Shown here: positions 15,201-24,626 of the stretch, piece by piece
Position numbering within the stretch: position 1 is the first letter of the stretch
Layout: every line of letters starts with the position of its first letter
Source of the DNA: Crocodylus rhombifer
Lineage: Eukaryota; Chordata; Crocodylia; Crocodylidae
Assembly (NCBI GenBank): GCA_038503035.1
Contig: JAVSML010019215.1
Coordinates: 1-64,000 of the forward strand
Direction: 5' to 3'
DNA: 64,000 bases
The notes under the pieces: model-generated
Told to the model about the DNA's origin: nothing
Databases searched by the model: none
What the model saw: the letters and a program-made list of their open reading frames with translations, nothing else
Translations under genes and position numbers: made by a program

Positions 15201-18200
15201 CTAAATCCTGATAATGAGATATTAGGAGGAGACGTGTTTGAAGGCCTTAATGAAGAGAACAGGTAAGAAAACAGACCAGCACTTCTGGAAATGATTAGTA
15301 ACAGAGAAAAGTCGTAGACTATCAGGTTCATCTCCCAAGAACTATTTGAGAATAACTTTCAAGGTCTGGTCATTTCTGTACAGAGACAGAGGGTTTCAGT
15401 TCAGCTGCCCCCTCTTCACTATATTCACCAGCACAAAATAGAAACTTTTGATATACTTGCTTTCCCTCTAAAAATGTTGCCATCCATGAGTAGAGAGAGG
15501 TAGTTAACCATGTTAGTCTGCAAAGTAGGCTGTCACTTACAAAAACTTATGCTTCCCTGAACCAATTAGTCTCTAAAGTGCTACCTGCCTTGCCCTCTGC
15601 CTGTCTTTAAAAATGTTGAGAAGTATTTAATGGTTGTGAAAACTACTATACTGAGAAGCCTAAAACATAATAGCCTGTTCTTAGTTACAAAGTAGGTATA
15701 CAAGTAATGGCAATTTAAGGTGCTTCAGCTCTGTTCTGGATGGGCGCAGTGGTTTTGTGATTTAATAATATTGAATATATATAAAATCTGCTTCTGTGTA
15801 TGTACAACTATAAATGCATCCTTGCTCTGGTATGATTAAGAGTGAAAGATGAGCGCAGCAGTTGCTTTTACCATTCATCTATATTTAACACGTTTTGAAA
15901 TATCAGAGGTTTAATGTTATCAGTAACTTAAAAGAGAAACAAGAAGCTCAGCAACATGGGGTGTGTACAGCTGAGAAACTACTGAAGGAGTTTTATCCTC
16001 GATCCCAAGATGACCAAAATCAACTGAAGATGCTACAGAACTACTGTCTGATGACCACTAAAGACAAAAGTAATGTGGAAAAAGCTCTTAGTGCATTTAT
16101 AGAAATGGCCCAAAACGAGGTAAGAAATTCTTCAGTGCATTTTGCATTCTGTTCTGTTGTAGCATGCTAACAGCCCCATGCATGTTTGGTTTTTTTATCA
16201 AGAATATTTTTAAATGCCCTGATTAAATTATAGTATTTTATCATTTTTCATTAATAAATCCTTAATCATGTGAAGTGTACAATAAGTTTGCATTATTGAG
16301 GTTCTGGTTAACTCAAGGAATTTTCATTCCAGTCAAATGGATATTGAGGAACAAGGGTTTCACTCTGCAGTTCAAGGGTGTTCCTTTTCTAGCAAAGCTT
16401 TTCATGGCATGCTTAGCTGAAAGTATACAAGTACCCTTCCAAACAATTATGTAGGTTTAAAGTTATCCATATGTTTAAATGCTTTGCCAAACAGAAGCTA
16501 GAGCACTTAGCAGCTTACTGAATGAATCCCTTGCCCCTGGTTTGTGCCTGTTGACTTAATAATGTTATTCTGGCAGTGCACCTTTGGTGCCTGCCACTTT
16601 AAGGGCAAGAGCAGGCAGCCGCCAGGTGCCTAATGAGGGCAGCCATTTTTTAACATAGGCCAGAGCAGCAATAGTCTGTGTTGAGCAGCCAAGGAGACAA
16701 CATCAGGCTGAGCTGCTCCTGGAACACCTTGGGGGTAAGGGTGAGGCTATGGGGACAGAGGAGTCCTCAGTGGTCCTGGACACGATCTAAAACTGTAACC
16801 TGCCAAGATAGGGAGGCCTGGTGGGACTGCCAGTGGCGTGACAGCCCCACTTAAATACAGGGACCATGAACCTACCCCGTGTAAGGTGGGTCGAGGCACC
16901 TAAACCCAAGCCCCCACCTTTGGGTGGGTTACTAAGAAGGAGGAGTGGGGTCAGGAGCCCACAGGGATATAAGACCCTGGAGGCCCTGGGGAGCAGGCAG
17001 TTGTGGAGTCCTAGAGAAGGGGGCAGTTGAGAGACCCTGAGAAAGCAGGGGTGTTAGTGGGCCCACCCAGAGTAAGATGCGTGTTCAAGACCTGAAGGAC
17101 TGCGTGTAATTTGGGGTTGAGTAGGGCTGAAGGGATGGTCAGAAGGGCAGCCCCAGGGGGTGTGTTGAGTAGAGCTGAAGGAAGGCCAGAAGGGCAACAT
17201 AAGGGCCAACCCCCCACAAGATCCTGGTGTTGTGTATAAGGAGCCCGGTGAGGGGCTAGGCAAAGTTTGTCTTCCATTTGGTGAACTGGCTGGCACTACC
17301 CAGGTGAGGGTCATGGGAGAGGCTCAAGAGACTGCATGTCGCCAGCCAAGGCATGATTCAGATAAGCCTGATGGCCAGAAGGGTTGCTCCAGGAGACAGC
17401 AGGGCAGAGTGGAGGGGGCACAGTATACTGCAGCAAGCAAGAGACCGTGTGAGAGGGGGTGGAGTGTGAGAGGATCCTGTGAGAGAGGGGCAGTATGAGT
17501 GTGTGTGTGTGGGTGAGACCTGGTGGAGGACTAGGTTTGGTCCGGCTTGTGGCCAGGAGTATGATAACATCTTGGATGCTGTCTGCAAGGAATGGGCCAT
17601 GGTATAGGGGAGGTACAAAGATGTGGATAGCGTCTCCTGGCATCAGGGCATAGAATGGACAGCCTCCCGCTTTTATCGCCAGTGTATTGTAATAGCAAAG
17701 TCGTGGCAAGCGAGACTGGGCAGCCTGCCCTACATAGAGAGGTGGGCGAGCTGATTTGAGATTCAGCCCCAAGCTTGCCCCCGTCACAATTATATACTTA
17801 GCTTTGTTATAGAGCTTTCGTCCAGATACAGTTGACACTATGTGGATGGATTCTAAGATTAGAGCAGGAGTGTTGGTATGTGTTAAATTGGCATCTCTGA
17901 TCTTCTCATGGCAAATTAAGTACTGCAATCAGAAATACTGAGAAGCCTATTCATTTTAATAAACCATTGACAGTATTGCTAATTCTTATAAAAGACAGTG
18001 AAACCCATAATATTTCCAAATCATGGAAAGAGCTTGTTCTTCAAACTGGCATTTTTATTTGACTGTTAATTTTTCTAATCTGTACGATATGTATATATTT
18101 TTAGAGAGAAAGTGTTCAAGCCATTTTGGCAATGGCACAAGCCTACATGATCCTTAAGCAGACTCCTAAGGCTAGAACCCAACTAAAACGGTTAGCTAAA

Positions 18201-21200
18201 GCTAACTGGACTGTCTCAGATGCAGAAGAGTTGGAAAAAAGTTGGATTTTACTGTCTGATATATACTGCAACAGTGGAAAGTATGATCTTGCAATGGAGC
18301 AACTGAAACGCTGTTTACAATACAACAAGGTGAGAAGAAAAGATGTTTACAAGGAGATCTTGAAAAGTAAAAATGCGTTTTGATTAGCTTGGAGTATGAA
18401 TGCCAAAGCAATGCTGGGAAAACTGGTTTCTTTAAGAGTCATTGATAGTTAGCCCAAAAAGTAAAAGCTCTGAACACCAGCTACAGTTTGGAACCTGGAT
18501 TTCAGTAAAATTGACTAATGGAATAAAATCAATGTGATTGTCATGATGATTAAGATTCTCATCTCATTCAGTTTGTGAATTTGACAAAAAGGCAAGGATT
18601 GTTGTGGGTGACATCTTTCACTGGACCAACTGCATGGTTGGGATAGACTTAGATAATCTTTTAAATATGACCTGAAGAGGAATGCTTCACATCTGAAAGC
18701 TTATCTAAGTCTATCCCAACCATGTAGTTGGTCCAGTGAAAGATATCAGCCACAACAATCCTAGCTTCTCACATAATTCCTGGAGCATCACAGCTACAAC
18801 ATCACTCCTACACTACCAAAACATGCATTTTACAGTTAATTTTGGTTGGAGCAGAATTTGACCCTAAATGCAAGAAGTGGTTTATAATTAATTAGCTAAC
18901 TAGTTAGTTATGGTTTCACATTTAAAATCCTAAAAATCAGGAAATGTAAAAGTGAAGGCTGTAAAATCAATGTTAGATTAGCCAAGTTGAATATCCTGTT
19001 TTAGTGTACATATTTATGAGCTAGACAGTAAAGCATCAAGCTACACCTTTAAGGGAAAAAATAGACAAAATCTAGTGTTTTTGTATTGTTTTACTAATGT
19101 ATTTAAATAGAAAATATAATTTAGGATCCTGATTTACAATCTAGAGAATGCTAAAATGACGTAAAAATATATTAATTTTTAATCCATTTTAGTCGTGTTC
19201 AAAAGCTTATGAATATATGGGTTTTATTATGGAGAAAGAACAGGCCTATAAGGATGCTGCAGCTAATTACAAATTAGCTTGGAAATATAGTAATCAAGCA
19301 AACCCTGCCATTGGTGAGTTGATAAAAACTTATTCTATTTTAAATCCTCCTTGAAAATTAGCCAGCATATTCATTCTTGAATCATTGTAAAAGATTATAT
19401 TAAATATCCTGCAACTTTATTTTACATGGTCTAAAAATGCAAGAAATACTTGGGCTATGGTAATTTCTGTCTTCAGTTATACTGATGTAATCAACATGAT
19501 GTTGGTGGGGTTAAAAAAAGGTGTAACAAATACAGGAAGAAGAACTTTAATGACAGCTAAGAGTTTAATACTGCCAAGAGTTTACTGACAGCTAATAATA
19601 ATATTGGACAAAAAGTGAAAGCTTATTGTTTGGCCAGGGACATGGTACTTTTTATGTATAGGGAGGACTAAATTCAGAAGAGTCCTGTATAGAGATGAGT
19701 TACATTTCGACAAGATTCCTGAGTTCCAGGCCCTACTCAGGATTTTTTTTCAAATAACTGACTAATGTAAAATGTATAAACCATCCAAGAACAAGGACTG
19801 AAAACCAGATCTTCGCAGAGCTGAGGGAGAACCGTGGCCCCCTCGAGATGTTACATGTATTATGGGTTAAAAGTGAGTTTCATGCAACTTTTTTGAAACA
19901 TGCCAGACCTTCAGGCAAGTTATCCCACAATAAAAACGATGAACCCACAATAACATTTACAGATCCACCTAAGAGAATTCATGATTAAATCTTTTTAATC
20001 AGTTTTAACATCTGGCCACTCCCTGGTGCTGGGCTGCCACTGCACCATTTAAACTTACCATCTCATGGGAAGCCTCTCATCAGAGACAAGCTCCACCATG
20101 CTGGGCTGCTCATGCACCCATTTAAAGTGCCCCTGGAACATGCTGGCACACAGACCCTGAGACTGATGAGCCACTCTCCAAACCTAGGCTCCCTGCATGC
20201 CTTCTCCTTTAAAAGTCATGTGTGCATCCCAACTGTACGCATGCCCTTTGAACATGCCGGCACACAGAGAGTCCAGGACTTGGAGGCCACTCCATGATCC
20301 AGGGCTGCCCACGTAGCAGCATACCTACAGGTTGGGGAACTCCCCTCTTGTCAGCACAGAGGCGGAAAAGGATCTTGGAGTCATCATTGACCCCAAGATG
20401 AACATGGGCCGGCAGTGTGGAGAGGCAGTCAGGAAGGCCAACCGCACCTTGTCATGCATCCACAGATGCATCTCGAGCAGGTCCAAGGAGGTGATCCTCC
20501 CCCTCTATGCGGCACTGGTCAGGCCACAGCTGGAGTATTGCGTCCAGTTCTGGGCGCCGCACTTCAGGAGGGATGTGGACAACATGGAGAGGGTCCAGAG
20601 GAGGCCACTCGCATGATCAGGGGACAGCAGGGCAGGCCCTACAAGGAGAGGCTGCGGGACCTGAACCTGTTCAGCCTCCAAAAGAGAAGGCTGAGGGGGG
20701 ATCTAGTAGCCTGTTATAAACTAGTCAGGGGGGACCAGCAGGCACTGGGGGAGTCCCTGTTCCCCTGAGCACTGCTAGGAGTGACCAGGAATAACGGTCA
20801 CAAGCTAACAGAGGGTAGATTTAGGCTGGATATCAGGAGGCGCGACTTCACGGTCAGGGCGGCTAGGATCTGGAACCAACTTCCAGGAGAAGTGGTGCAG
20901 GCTCCTACCCTGGGGGGTTTTAAGAAGAGGCTAGATGAACACCTTGCTGGGGTCGTTTGACCCCAGGACTCTTTCCTGCCATGGCAGGGGGTCGGACTAG
21001 ATGATCTGCTCAGGTCCCTTCCGACCCTAGAAACTATGAAACTATATTTAAAGGGCTTGCAGGCAGCCCAGCACCAAGGAGCTGTTCCCTGATGTTAGGT
21101 TCCCTGAGCACTGGTAGATGCACAATAGGATCTGAGGAATGTTATCCAAGATCCCCAAAATCATGCATCCTACCACGCCAGACCTTGAACATCTGCAATA

Positions 21201-22550
21201 GCACACACTCGTTTTGGCATCCAGATAAAACTCTTCAGATCCCATAGCATGATTTAATTTAACATCTGGCAGGAACCCATGAGACTATGAACTCAGCCTC
21301 TCTCTGCAAGCTCGTCTATCCCCATGGTAGTGCTCAGTGATCCGGTTTCAGTAGAAAAGATAGGGAAAGCCTTCACTCAGACTATTGTATATCTTGGTGG
21401 CATGAGCAATCTCTGTGGAGTTGGGAAATGCGTTTGAATCCCTTCACTCTGGGGCCTACAGCTCGGTTTCCTGCTTTGTGGACAAATGCTCTATCCACTG
21501 GGCTCTTATGCTGTAGGTAGGCACCATTTTTTCTATTTTGAGTGAAAGTGACGGTGGCTGCTAAGCTTCCTACTGAACTCATGCTGTTTGTGTTTGCTAT
21601 ACGTGCTTGCAGCATGCCGAAAGAATGAGTGTCTCCCCTACGTTTGGGTCACAACAGAGAGCAGATAGCAGCTAAATGCCTGCTTCCTCAGACTGGAGCA
21701 CTTCTGTGCATGTGTCGAAACCTATGTTTAGACACTACATTGTGGCAGCCCAAAATGTAGTTGCTGTGAGTGGGTTTTGTGGCACCTGGAGTGGAATTTT
21801 CTGAAACTTTTTTTGCAAATTGAAAATCTAAATTTCACCCAACCCCTTCTATACCAGTTTGCCAGTCCAGATCTGATCCTGAGAGGTTAGTCACAGAGGA
21901 ACCATTTAGCAAGCATCTGAGCACAGGAGGATCCCCAATTACTTTTTACGATAGATTTACTGCCCCTTTGCATCCCAGGAGAAATAGTTTCATCTTGAAA
22001 AATGTCCATCACATCCTGGGAAGCTGAATTATATTACAGTAATTTCTTTTTATCCATTAGCAATTTTTCTTTTGTGTCCTTGTTTTTTAATAACCAAACA
22101 CAACACATACATTAATCCAATTAAACATCCACAGAGAAATTTTTGCAGCACAATTTACAAGTTCATAATCCTTTGTTCAATTTTAGTATATCCTATTTTA
22201 ATTTTAGTTAATTATCATTTTTTGTCTGAAGCACTGTTTAATACAATCTGTTGACTTAAGTGGACATATAGGCTTGTGTTCCAATTACAGCATGTTCGTT
22301 TCCCTTTTTTTTCCAGGTTTCAAACTTGCTTTTAATTACCTAAAAGATAAGAGATATGTGGAAGCAATAGAAGTTTGTCATGATGTAAGTTCTACATAAA
22401 ACTGTTAATTACATCATGAAACATAGGGTGATTAAGTTAAGTTATAACTGACAATCTTTTCTTTTTTATTAGGTCTTGAAGGTGTGCCCAAGTTACCCCA
22501 AAATTAGAGAAGAGATTTTGGAAAAGGCTCAAAGAGGTCTCAAACCCTAA
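123..22550 (+). CDS. TTC21B: Tetratricopeptide repeat protein 21B (IFT139), 3' half of gene, 11 exons
   Basis: Joined exons 123-226, 2914-3102, 7686-7796, 10433-10514, 11387-11537, 15101-15262, 15924-16119, 18105-18329, 19193-19313, 22317-22384 and 22473-22550 give one open frame of 494 residues plus stop, with matching phase at every GT-AG junction. The product is the C-terminal part of a TTC21 protein, usually about 1,300 residues. In this family the protein is IFT139, a peripheral IFT-A subunit needed for retrograde transport in cilia. I see about eight TPR-like helical hairpins; exons 18105-18329 to 22473-22550 are especially rich in TPR consensus spacing (for example [15 protein letters not shown]). 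The C-terminus ends in [10 protein letters not shown] prefer the B paralogue over TTC21A from remembered similarity of segments such as [10 protein letters not shown] and AYMILKQTP; this is not a computed alignment. The 5' exons lie before the window. Confidence 0.85.
227..2553 (+). other. TTC21B intron a, 5' part
   Basis: AT-rich intronic sequence with short chance frames only. A GC-richer patch at about 1540-1880 contains no recognisable domain. Confidence 0.6.
2554..2786. repeat. Palindrome-rich MITE-like element
   Basis: The tract is full of internal inverted repeats around ACTACAGCAGCG and TACTAAAGCACAG and ends with GTGTAGATGCACCC. The same motifs and ending recur at 45001-45232 (TACTAAATCACAG, then ATGTAGACGTGCC), so the two are probably copies of one non-autonomous family. 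Termini are approximate. Confidence 0.5.
2914..3102 (+). CDS. TTC21B: TTC21B exon b
   Basis: Acceptor TTAAG ends at 2913 and donor GTAAAC starts at 3103. It is 63 codons, phase 0 at both ends (residues 35-97), from [20 protein letters not shown] to FYTPTDSK. It includes the TPR-like segment [20 protein letters not shown]. Confidence 0.95.
3168..3928. mobile_element. Non-autonomous hAT (Charlie-type) DNA transposon
   Basis: The 5' end CAGCGATTCTCAAC is an inverted match of the 3' end GTTGAGAACCACTG, the terminal pattern of hAT-Charlie elements. The flanks are 8-bp duplications with one mismatch (AGTTAGAA at 3160-3167, AGATAGAA at 3929-3936). No transposase frame is visible in the 761 bp, so it is a non-autonomous copy in a TTC21B intron. 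Confidence 0.85.
4161..6640 (-). mobile_element. CR1 LINE, 5'-truncated, inactive
   Basis: Reverse-strand CR1. The 3' tail (complement of ATTCATAGATTCATAG) lies at 4161-4176, followed by the short 3' UTR. RT frames follow at 4426-5199 and 5046-5645, then linker and end of endonuclease near 6194-6560 ([14 protein letters not shown]). The coding region is broken by frameshifts and stops. The polymerase motif reads FVDN instead of FADD, so the enzyme would be dead. The 5' end is lost near 6600-6640. Confidence 0.92.
7280..7519 (-). mobile_element. CR1 LINE 3' fragment
   Basis: Complement of a CR1 3' end. It starts with AGAATCATAGAATCA, runs through the 3' UTR (AGGGACCTAGACAGACCATC) and ends in the last codons of the RT frame near 7519. 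Confidence 0.85.
7686..7796 (+). CDS. TTC21B: TTC21B exon c
   Basis: Acceptor CCCAG ends at 7685 and donor GTATAA starts at 7797. It is 37 codons, phase 0 at both ends (residues 98-134), reading [20 protein letters not shown] then a TPR-like hairpin ending NEIAAM. Confidence 0.95.
7797..9514 (+). other. TTC21B intron, no recognised element
   Basis: AT-rich intron. Short frames such as those at 7942-8136 and 8319-8534 show no domain. I see no clear repeat termini. Confidence 0.5.
9515..9733. repeat. Inverted-repeat MITE-like sequence
   Basis: AGTTATTCCAGAATAAGG near 9523 recurs inverted at TATTCCAGAATAACT near 9718, with more TTATTCTGGAAT copies between. The pattern fits a short palindromic element; boundaries are uncertain. 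Confidence 0.4.
9736..10232. repeat. MITE-like element with about 27-bp terminal inverted repeats
   Basis: The left end GGTGCGTCCACATGAGCATG matches, imperfectly, the complement of the right end (GCATGCTTGTCTGGATGCACC). The interior is GC-rich. The 195-codon frame over it (9737-10324) starts at the element edge and has no domain, so I treat it as chance. Confidence 0.55.
10433..10514 (+). CDS. TTC21B: TTC21B exon d
   Basis: Acceptor TTGTTAG ends at 10432 and donor GTATCT starts at 10515. It reads [20 protein letters not shown] then KVLDKAP (residues 135-161) plus one base of the next codon. This is one TPR hairpin. Confidence 0.95.
11387..11537 (+). CDS. TTC21B: TTC21B exon e
   Basis: Acceptor TTGTAG ends at 11386 and donor GTAAAT starts at 11538. 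It reads [20 protein letters not shown] through [16 protein letters not shown] and ends two bases into a tryptophan codon. Confidence 0.95.
11780..14149 (+). mobile_element. CR1 LINE, 5'-truncated, with long intact RT frame
   Basis: Sense-oriented CR1 in a TTC21B intron. The open frame starts inside the endonuclease domain ([20 protein letters not shown], then [10 protein letters not shown]) and runs without a stop to 14056, including the whole reverse transcriptase (detailed under the ORF entry). A roughly 90-bp 3' UTR ends in TCTATGAAATCTATGAAA. The endonuclease N-terminus and 5' UTR are missing, as is usual for CR1 insertions. Confidence 0.95.
11885..14056 (+). CDS. CR1 ORF2 fragment: endonuclease C-terminus plus reverse transcriptase
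   Basis: 723 codons are open from the GTG at 11885; the true reading frame extends further 5' to about 11,790 without a start. Order of parts: end of the APE-type endonuclease ([10 protein letters not shown], about residues 7-16), a linker, then RT motifs [37 protein letters not shown] and the catalytic FADD at residues 457-460, followed by the thumb and C-terminal region ([19 protein letters not shown]). The product would copy LINE RNA at nicked target DNA. No own promoter or start is visible, so it is a fossil, but a young one. It is not a host gene. Confidence 0.9.
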   Translation: MIDGKLGDSDHELITFTIRRKAGKSVSDTEVLDFRKADFDKLKRLVGQALRDHDPREMGVQEEWLLLKEAILSAQAKSIPTRRKGSKKAQQPPWLSRDLADLLRLKRKAYKGWRMGFTSKEDYSALVQSCRDQARKAKAATELQLASGIKDNKKSFFRYVGSRRKSKVNAGPLLNQMGQLTTDAQEKANLLNRYFASVFHQSHGMPMPAMGQGNLGKGDPLPSINADLVKEHLEKLDTFKSAGPDNLHPRVLKELASVVAQPLAQIFENSWRSGVVPEDWKKAFVVPIFKKGRRVDLANYRPISLTSILGKILEKFIKEAILEGLAQANILRDSQHGFVAGRSCLTNLISFYDQVTYLLDKGEEIDVIYLDFKKAFDLVSHDHLLAKLPSCGLGSTTICWLGNWLRGQTQRVVIDGSHSSWCPVTSGVPQGSVLGPILFNIFINDVDIGVRSGLAKFADDTKLWGKASTPEDRRVIQADLDKLSKWADENLMVFNTDKCKVLHLGRKNLQHPYRLGSATLVSTTDERDLGVIIDHKMNMSLQCDAAANKATKMLACIHRCFSSKSRDIILPLYSALVRPQLEYCVQFWAPQFKKDVEKLERVQRRATRMIRGQENRSYDDRLRAMGLFSLEKRRLRGDLMATYKFIRDDHRDLGECLFTRAPQGMTRSNGHKLLQDRFRLDIRKNFFTVRAPKVWNSLPSEVVQAPTLNTFRSKLDAYLAGIL
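14150..15100 (+). other. TTC21B intron, 3' part
   Basis: AT-rich intronic DNA between the CR1 tail and the next exon. No repeat or frame is recognised. Confidence 0.5.
15101..15262 (+). CDS. TTC21B: TTC21B exon f
   Basis: Acceptor AAACAG ends at 15100 and donor GTAAGA starts at 15263. The first base completes the split W codon. It reads [20 protein letters not shown] through [20 protein letters not shown] to NEEN, ending two bases into a codon. Confidence 0.95.
15490..15600. repeat. Degenerate interspersed repeat fragment
   Basis: Carries GTTAGTCTGCAAAG and TTAGTCTCTAAAGTGCTAC. A related fragment lies at 56050-56160 (AACTTGTGCTC then AATTAGTCTACAAAGGTGC). Family not named. Confidence 0.45.
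15924..16119 (+). CDS. TTC21B: TTC21B exon g
   Basis: Donor GTAAGA starts at 16120. I chose the acceptor at 15922-15923 (ATCAG) because it gives S-NLKEKQEA, matching the remembered spacing of the human protein here. A second in-frame acceptor at 15907-15908 would add five residues. It continues [20 protein letters not shown] and ends MAQNE (phase 0, residue 331). Confidence 0.85.
16560..17790. repeat. GC-rich repeat, possibly an old LTR-type element
   Basis: A GC-rich block inside an AT-rich intron. It contains a TATA-like GATATAAG near 16967 and a roughly 50-bp imperfect tandem duplication at 17110-17205 (TTGAGTAGGGCTGAAGG, then TTGAGTAGAGCTGAAGG). No paired terminal duplications could be fixed. 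The 205-codon reverse frame (17311-17928) lacks any domain. Confidence 0.35.
18105..18329 (+). CDS. TTC21B: TTC21B exon h
   Basis: Acceptor TTTTTAG ends at 18104 and donor GTGAGA starts at 18330. It is 75 codons in phase 0 (residues 332-406). Two TPR hairpins are seen, [20 protein letters not shown] and [20 protein letters not shown], ending RCLQYNK. Confidence 0.97.
18595..18762. repeat. 62-bp near-perfect inverted repeat (hairpin)
   Basis: Left arm 18595-18656 and right arm 18701-18762 are reverse complements at 59 of 62 positions, with a 44-base spacer. The arms begin AGGATTGTTGTGG and end GGATAGACTTAGATAA. Transcribed within the TTC21B pre-mRNA this would fold into a long double-stranded stem. 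Confidence 0.93.
19193..19313 (+). CDS. TTC21B: TTC21B exon i
   Basis: Acceptor TTTTAG ends at 19192 and donor GTGAGT starts at 19314. It reads [20 protein letters not shown] then [20 protein letters not shown] and one extra base. This is a canonical TPR hairpin. Confidence 0.97.
19314..20309 (+). other. TTC21B intron, no recognised element
   Basis: Mixed-composition intron. The direct repeat GAACATGC[TC]GGCACACAGA near 20137 and 20251 shows a short duplicated unit. Nothing else is recognised. Confidence 0.4.
20310..21046 (+). mobile_element. CR1 LINE 3' fragment
   Basis: Starts in the RT C-terminal part ([20 protein letters not shown]), continues through [20 protein letters not shown] with one frameshift near 20607, and ends with the 3' UTR and a CTATGAAACTAT tail. 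Confidence 0.92.
21425..21515 (-). repeat. tRNA-derived SINE relic
   Basis: On the reverse strand AGCCCAGTGGATAGAGC (21488-21504) resembles a pol III A box and GGATTCAAACG (21431-21441) a B box, at about tRNA spacing. The intervening arm does not fold into an intact tRNA, so it is a SINE remnant. Confidence 0.55.
22317..22384 (+). CDS. TTC21B: TTC21B exon j
   Basis: Acceptor TTCCAG ends at 22316 and donor GTAAGT starts at 22385. It completes a glycine codon, then reads [20 protein letters not shown] and HD (phase 0). Confidence 0.97.
22473..22550 (+). CDS. TTC21B: TTC21B terminal coding exon
   Basis: Acceptor TTATTAG ends at 22472. It reads [20 protein letters not shown] then RGLKP and TAA at 22548-22550. 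This short basic C-terminus is typical of the family. Confidence 0.97.
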   Translation, partial: VLKVCPSYPKIREEILEKAQRGLKP

Positions 22551-22608
22551 AAATAGAGTTCTTTTTTAATATAAAATGTTCTGACATAGAAATATGACAC
22601 ATACTAGA

Positions 22609-22614
22609 AATAAA
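22609..22614 (+). terminator. TTC21B: Candidate TTC21B polyadenylation signal
   Basis: First AATAAA after the stop codon, about 60 bp downstream. A second AATAAA at 23418-23423 would give a 3' UTR of about 0.9 kb. Confidence 0.5.
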
Positions 22615-22867
22615 AACGTATCTTCAGTAAGGATTATGAATTTTAGACTTTCTAAAGAGAACAATGGGCCTGATTCTCATTTTTATTTAAGACCCCTTTC
22701 TGGCAAGGTGAAGAAGCCTTCCAGTAGGAGTAGACTGTGTTTATATCCAAGTGAAAGCTCCTTTATCCTTATTGGGAAGGGATAAAAAGACTTTCTTGTA
22801 CACCAGATTCAGGCTTGGCATAATGCTAATATCAGAGTTTAAAGTTTTGAAGGATTGCTTTAGAACA

Positions 22868-22960
22868 GAGATGTCAAACTTGTTTCGATCCTAAACGAGA
22901 TTTTCTGCAAGCCAGATCCAGACCTTCAGGCTTCCCATGGGCTGGACAACCTGTGAGTGG
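22868..22960 (+). repeat. hAT-like element end (CAGAGATGTCAAAC type)
   Basis: CAGAGATGTCAAACTTG followed by AGCCAGATCC and GGGCTGGACAA looks like the left end of an element whose opposite end appears at 45935-45973 (GGCCGTATGTTTGA). The matching right end here was not found. Confidence 0.35.
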
Positions 22961-23606
22961 CAATGGCGTTCTTCCCACTTTCAGCATGGTTTCAAAACCC
23001 AAAGACTAAACACCATTGCTGCTTGCCCTCCCCATTTTTCCTGTTACCTATTTTAGTCACTAAGTATGACTAAACCCCTGATTTCAGCAATGGCTATTGG
23101 GGTGCAGGAAGTGAGTGGCATTAACTCCCTGGTTTCCAGAGCTGCATTGAAACAGTAGTTCCAAGGGCCTTGGGGATTAATGTCACTGCTTCATGGGCTT
23201 TGGCAGTCATAACAACAAGCCCGTAAGTCAAATCAGACCTGTGAAGGAGGGTAGTCCGGCTTATGAGAAACTGACTGGAGCAGGCTATTTGCTTAACACC
23301 GCTACTTTAGAGTATTCCTGGGGCCTCACAGACCTATTAAATGTAATATTTCAAGTTCTTTTACCAGCAAATATGGGCTATATTTTATAGTTAATAACAC
23401 TAAACCATCTTTTTTGAAATAAATGTATTAATCTATTCACTAAAAATAAATGAGCAAGTACAATACTATGAAATTTTGTGGTTTCTGGTTTTGAACTTTA
23501 TTTTCAATGCTTCATTAAATTTATTGTACTTTTTATTTGTTTGTTGAGGCATTATTTTTAAAAATGTGTAAAAAGGTAAAGAAGGACAGAGTTTTATCTT
23601 ATAGGT

Positions 23607-23755
23607 CAATGGTTCACAACCTTTTTAACTTCAAGGCACTACACCATGATTTTTCAGAATTTAATGGCACCCTGGTTGAAAATCACTGAGTTGGAATCTA
23701 AAATCAGAAGAGTTATGCAGTGGTGCCTTAAGGCTACAAAGATTGAGGACCACTG
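23607..23755. repeat. Short hAT-Charlie-type MITE
   Basis: The left end CAATGGTTCACAACC and the right end GATTGAGGACCACTG are imperfect inverted repeats of the same terminal type as the element at 3168-3928. Target duplication is not clear. Confidence 0.6.
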
Positions 23756-24411
23756 ATCTAGTATGTGCCAGGTGAGGGCAGGAGGGACAGGACCTCAGCC
23801 AGCCGTGCCCCAATCTTTTCATCAGATGCCCTCTCCCTGCCCGCTATCTGTACTTGAGAAAGCAAGGGCAGCCCCCCACCAGAGACTCCTCCAGAGTCTT
23901 TCATGCTTATGACCAGAGCCTAGAGGTAGGCAATAGTTACTGCTGTAGAAAATGGTGTGTCCCAGATTCTGTCCGTCTCCAGATCACACGTGCTTTATAT
24001 CAGCTTCAGCCAGGAATCTCTATCTACTCAGGACCCAGAGCCCAAAACCTCTTCTGAGTTCATCTATACCCATTTTTTCCATATTAGGTTTCACTCTTTT
24101 ATTTTCAAGTGTTGATAGGGATTGGCACATTCTGCCATTTAGTCAGAGAGGTTATCCAGAAACTGGGAAGGAGAGCGCTTGCTTGCAGCGGGAGGGTGGT
24201 GCTGGGTTTGTGGGTGGGCATGGGGGGTGTATGTGGGTGGGTATGGCCCCCCCTGGCATCTCACCATGTTGCACAGCCCCCACCAGAAGCAACAGTATGT
24301 GGCTGGCCCACGGGGCACTCATGTCCACGGCAGGCAGAGCTCCCTAGCGGTGTGCAGGTCCAGGTCCAGCCAAGTCCCAGGAGTTATTTTAATCACTAAA
24401 ATATGAGCTAA

Positions 24412-24626
24412 ATAGAAGGCAATATTTTACAGTTAGGGTGGCCAGAATCTGGAACCAGCTTCCTAGGGAGGTGGTCCTCGCCCCTACCTTGGGTAAATTC
24501 AGAAAGAGGTTAGATGATCACCTGTCGGGGGTCTTGTGAGCCCAGCATTCATTCCTGCCTGTGGTAGGGGGTCAGGCTAGATGATGTGTTCAGGTCCCTC
24601 CTGACCCTAACTACTATGAAACTATG
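24412..24626 (+). mobile_element. CR1 LINE 3' fragment
   Basis: Encodes the last RT codons ([20 protein letters not shown]), then the 3' UTR and CTATGAAACTATGAG end. Confidence 0.88.

Noticed and set aside
17311..17928. 205-codon reverse-strand frame
   Set aside because: It spans a GC-rich repeat and normal intron, has no domain, and is followed by no splice context. Frames of this length arise in GC-rich repeats.
123..22550. TTC21A instead of TTC21B
   Set aside because: Both paralogues share the architecture. Remembered C-terminal segments fit B better, but a database alignment would be decisive.
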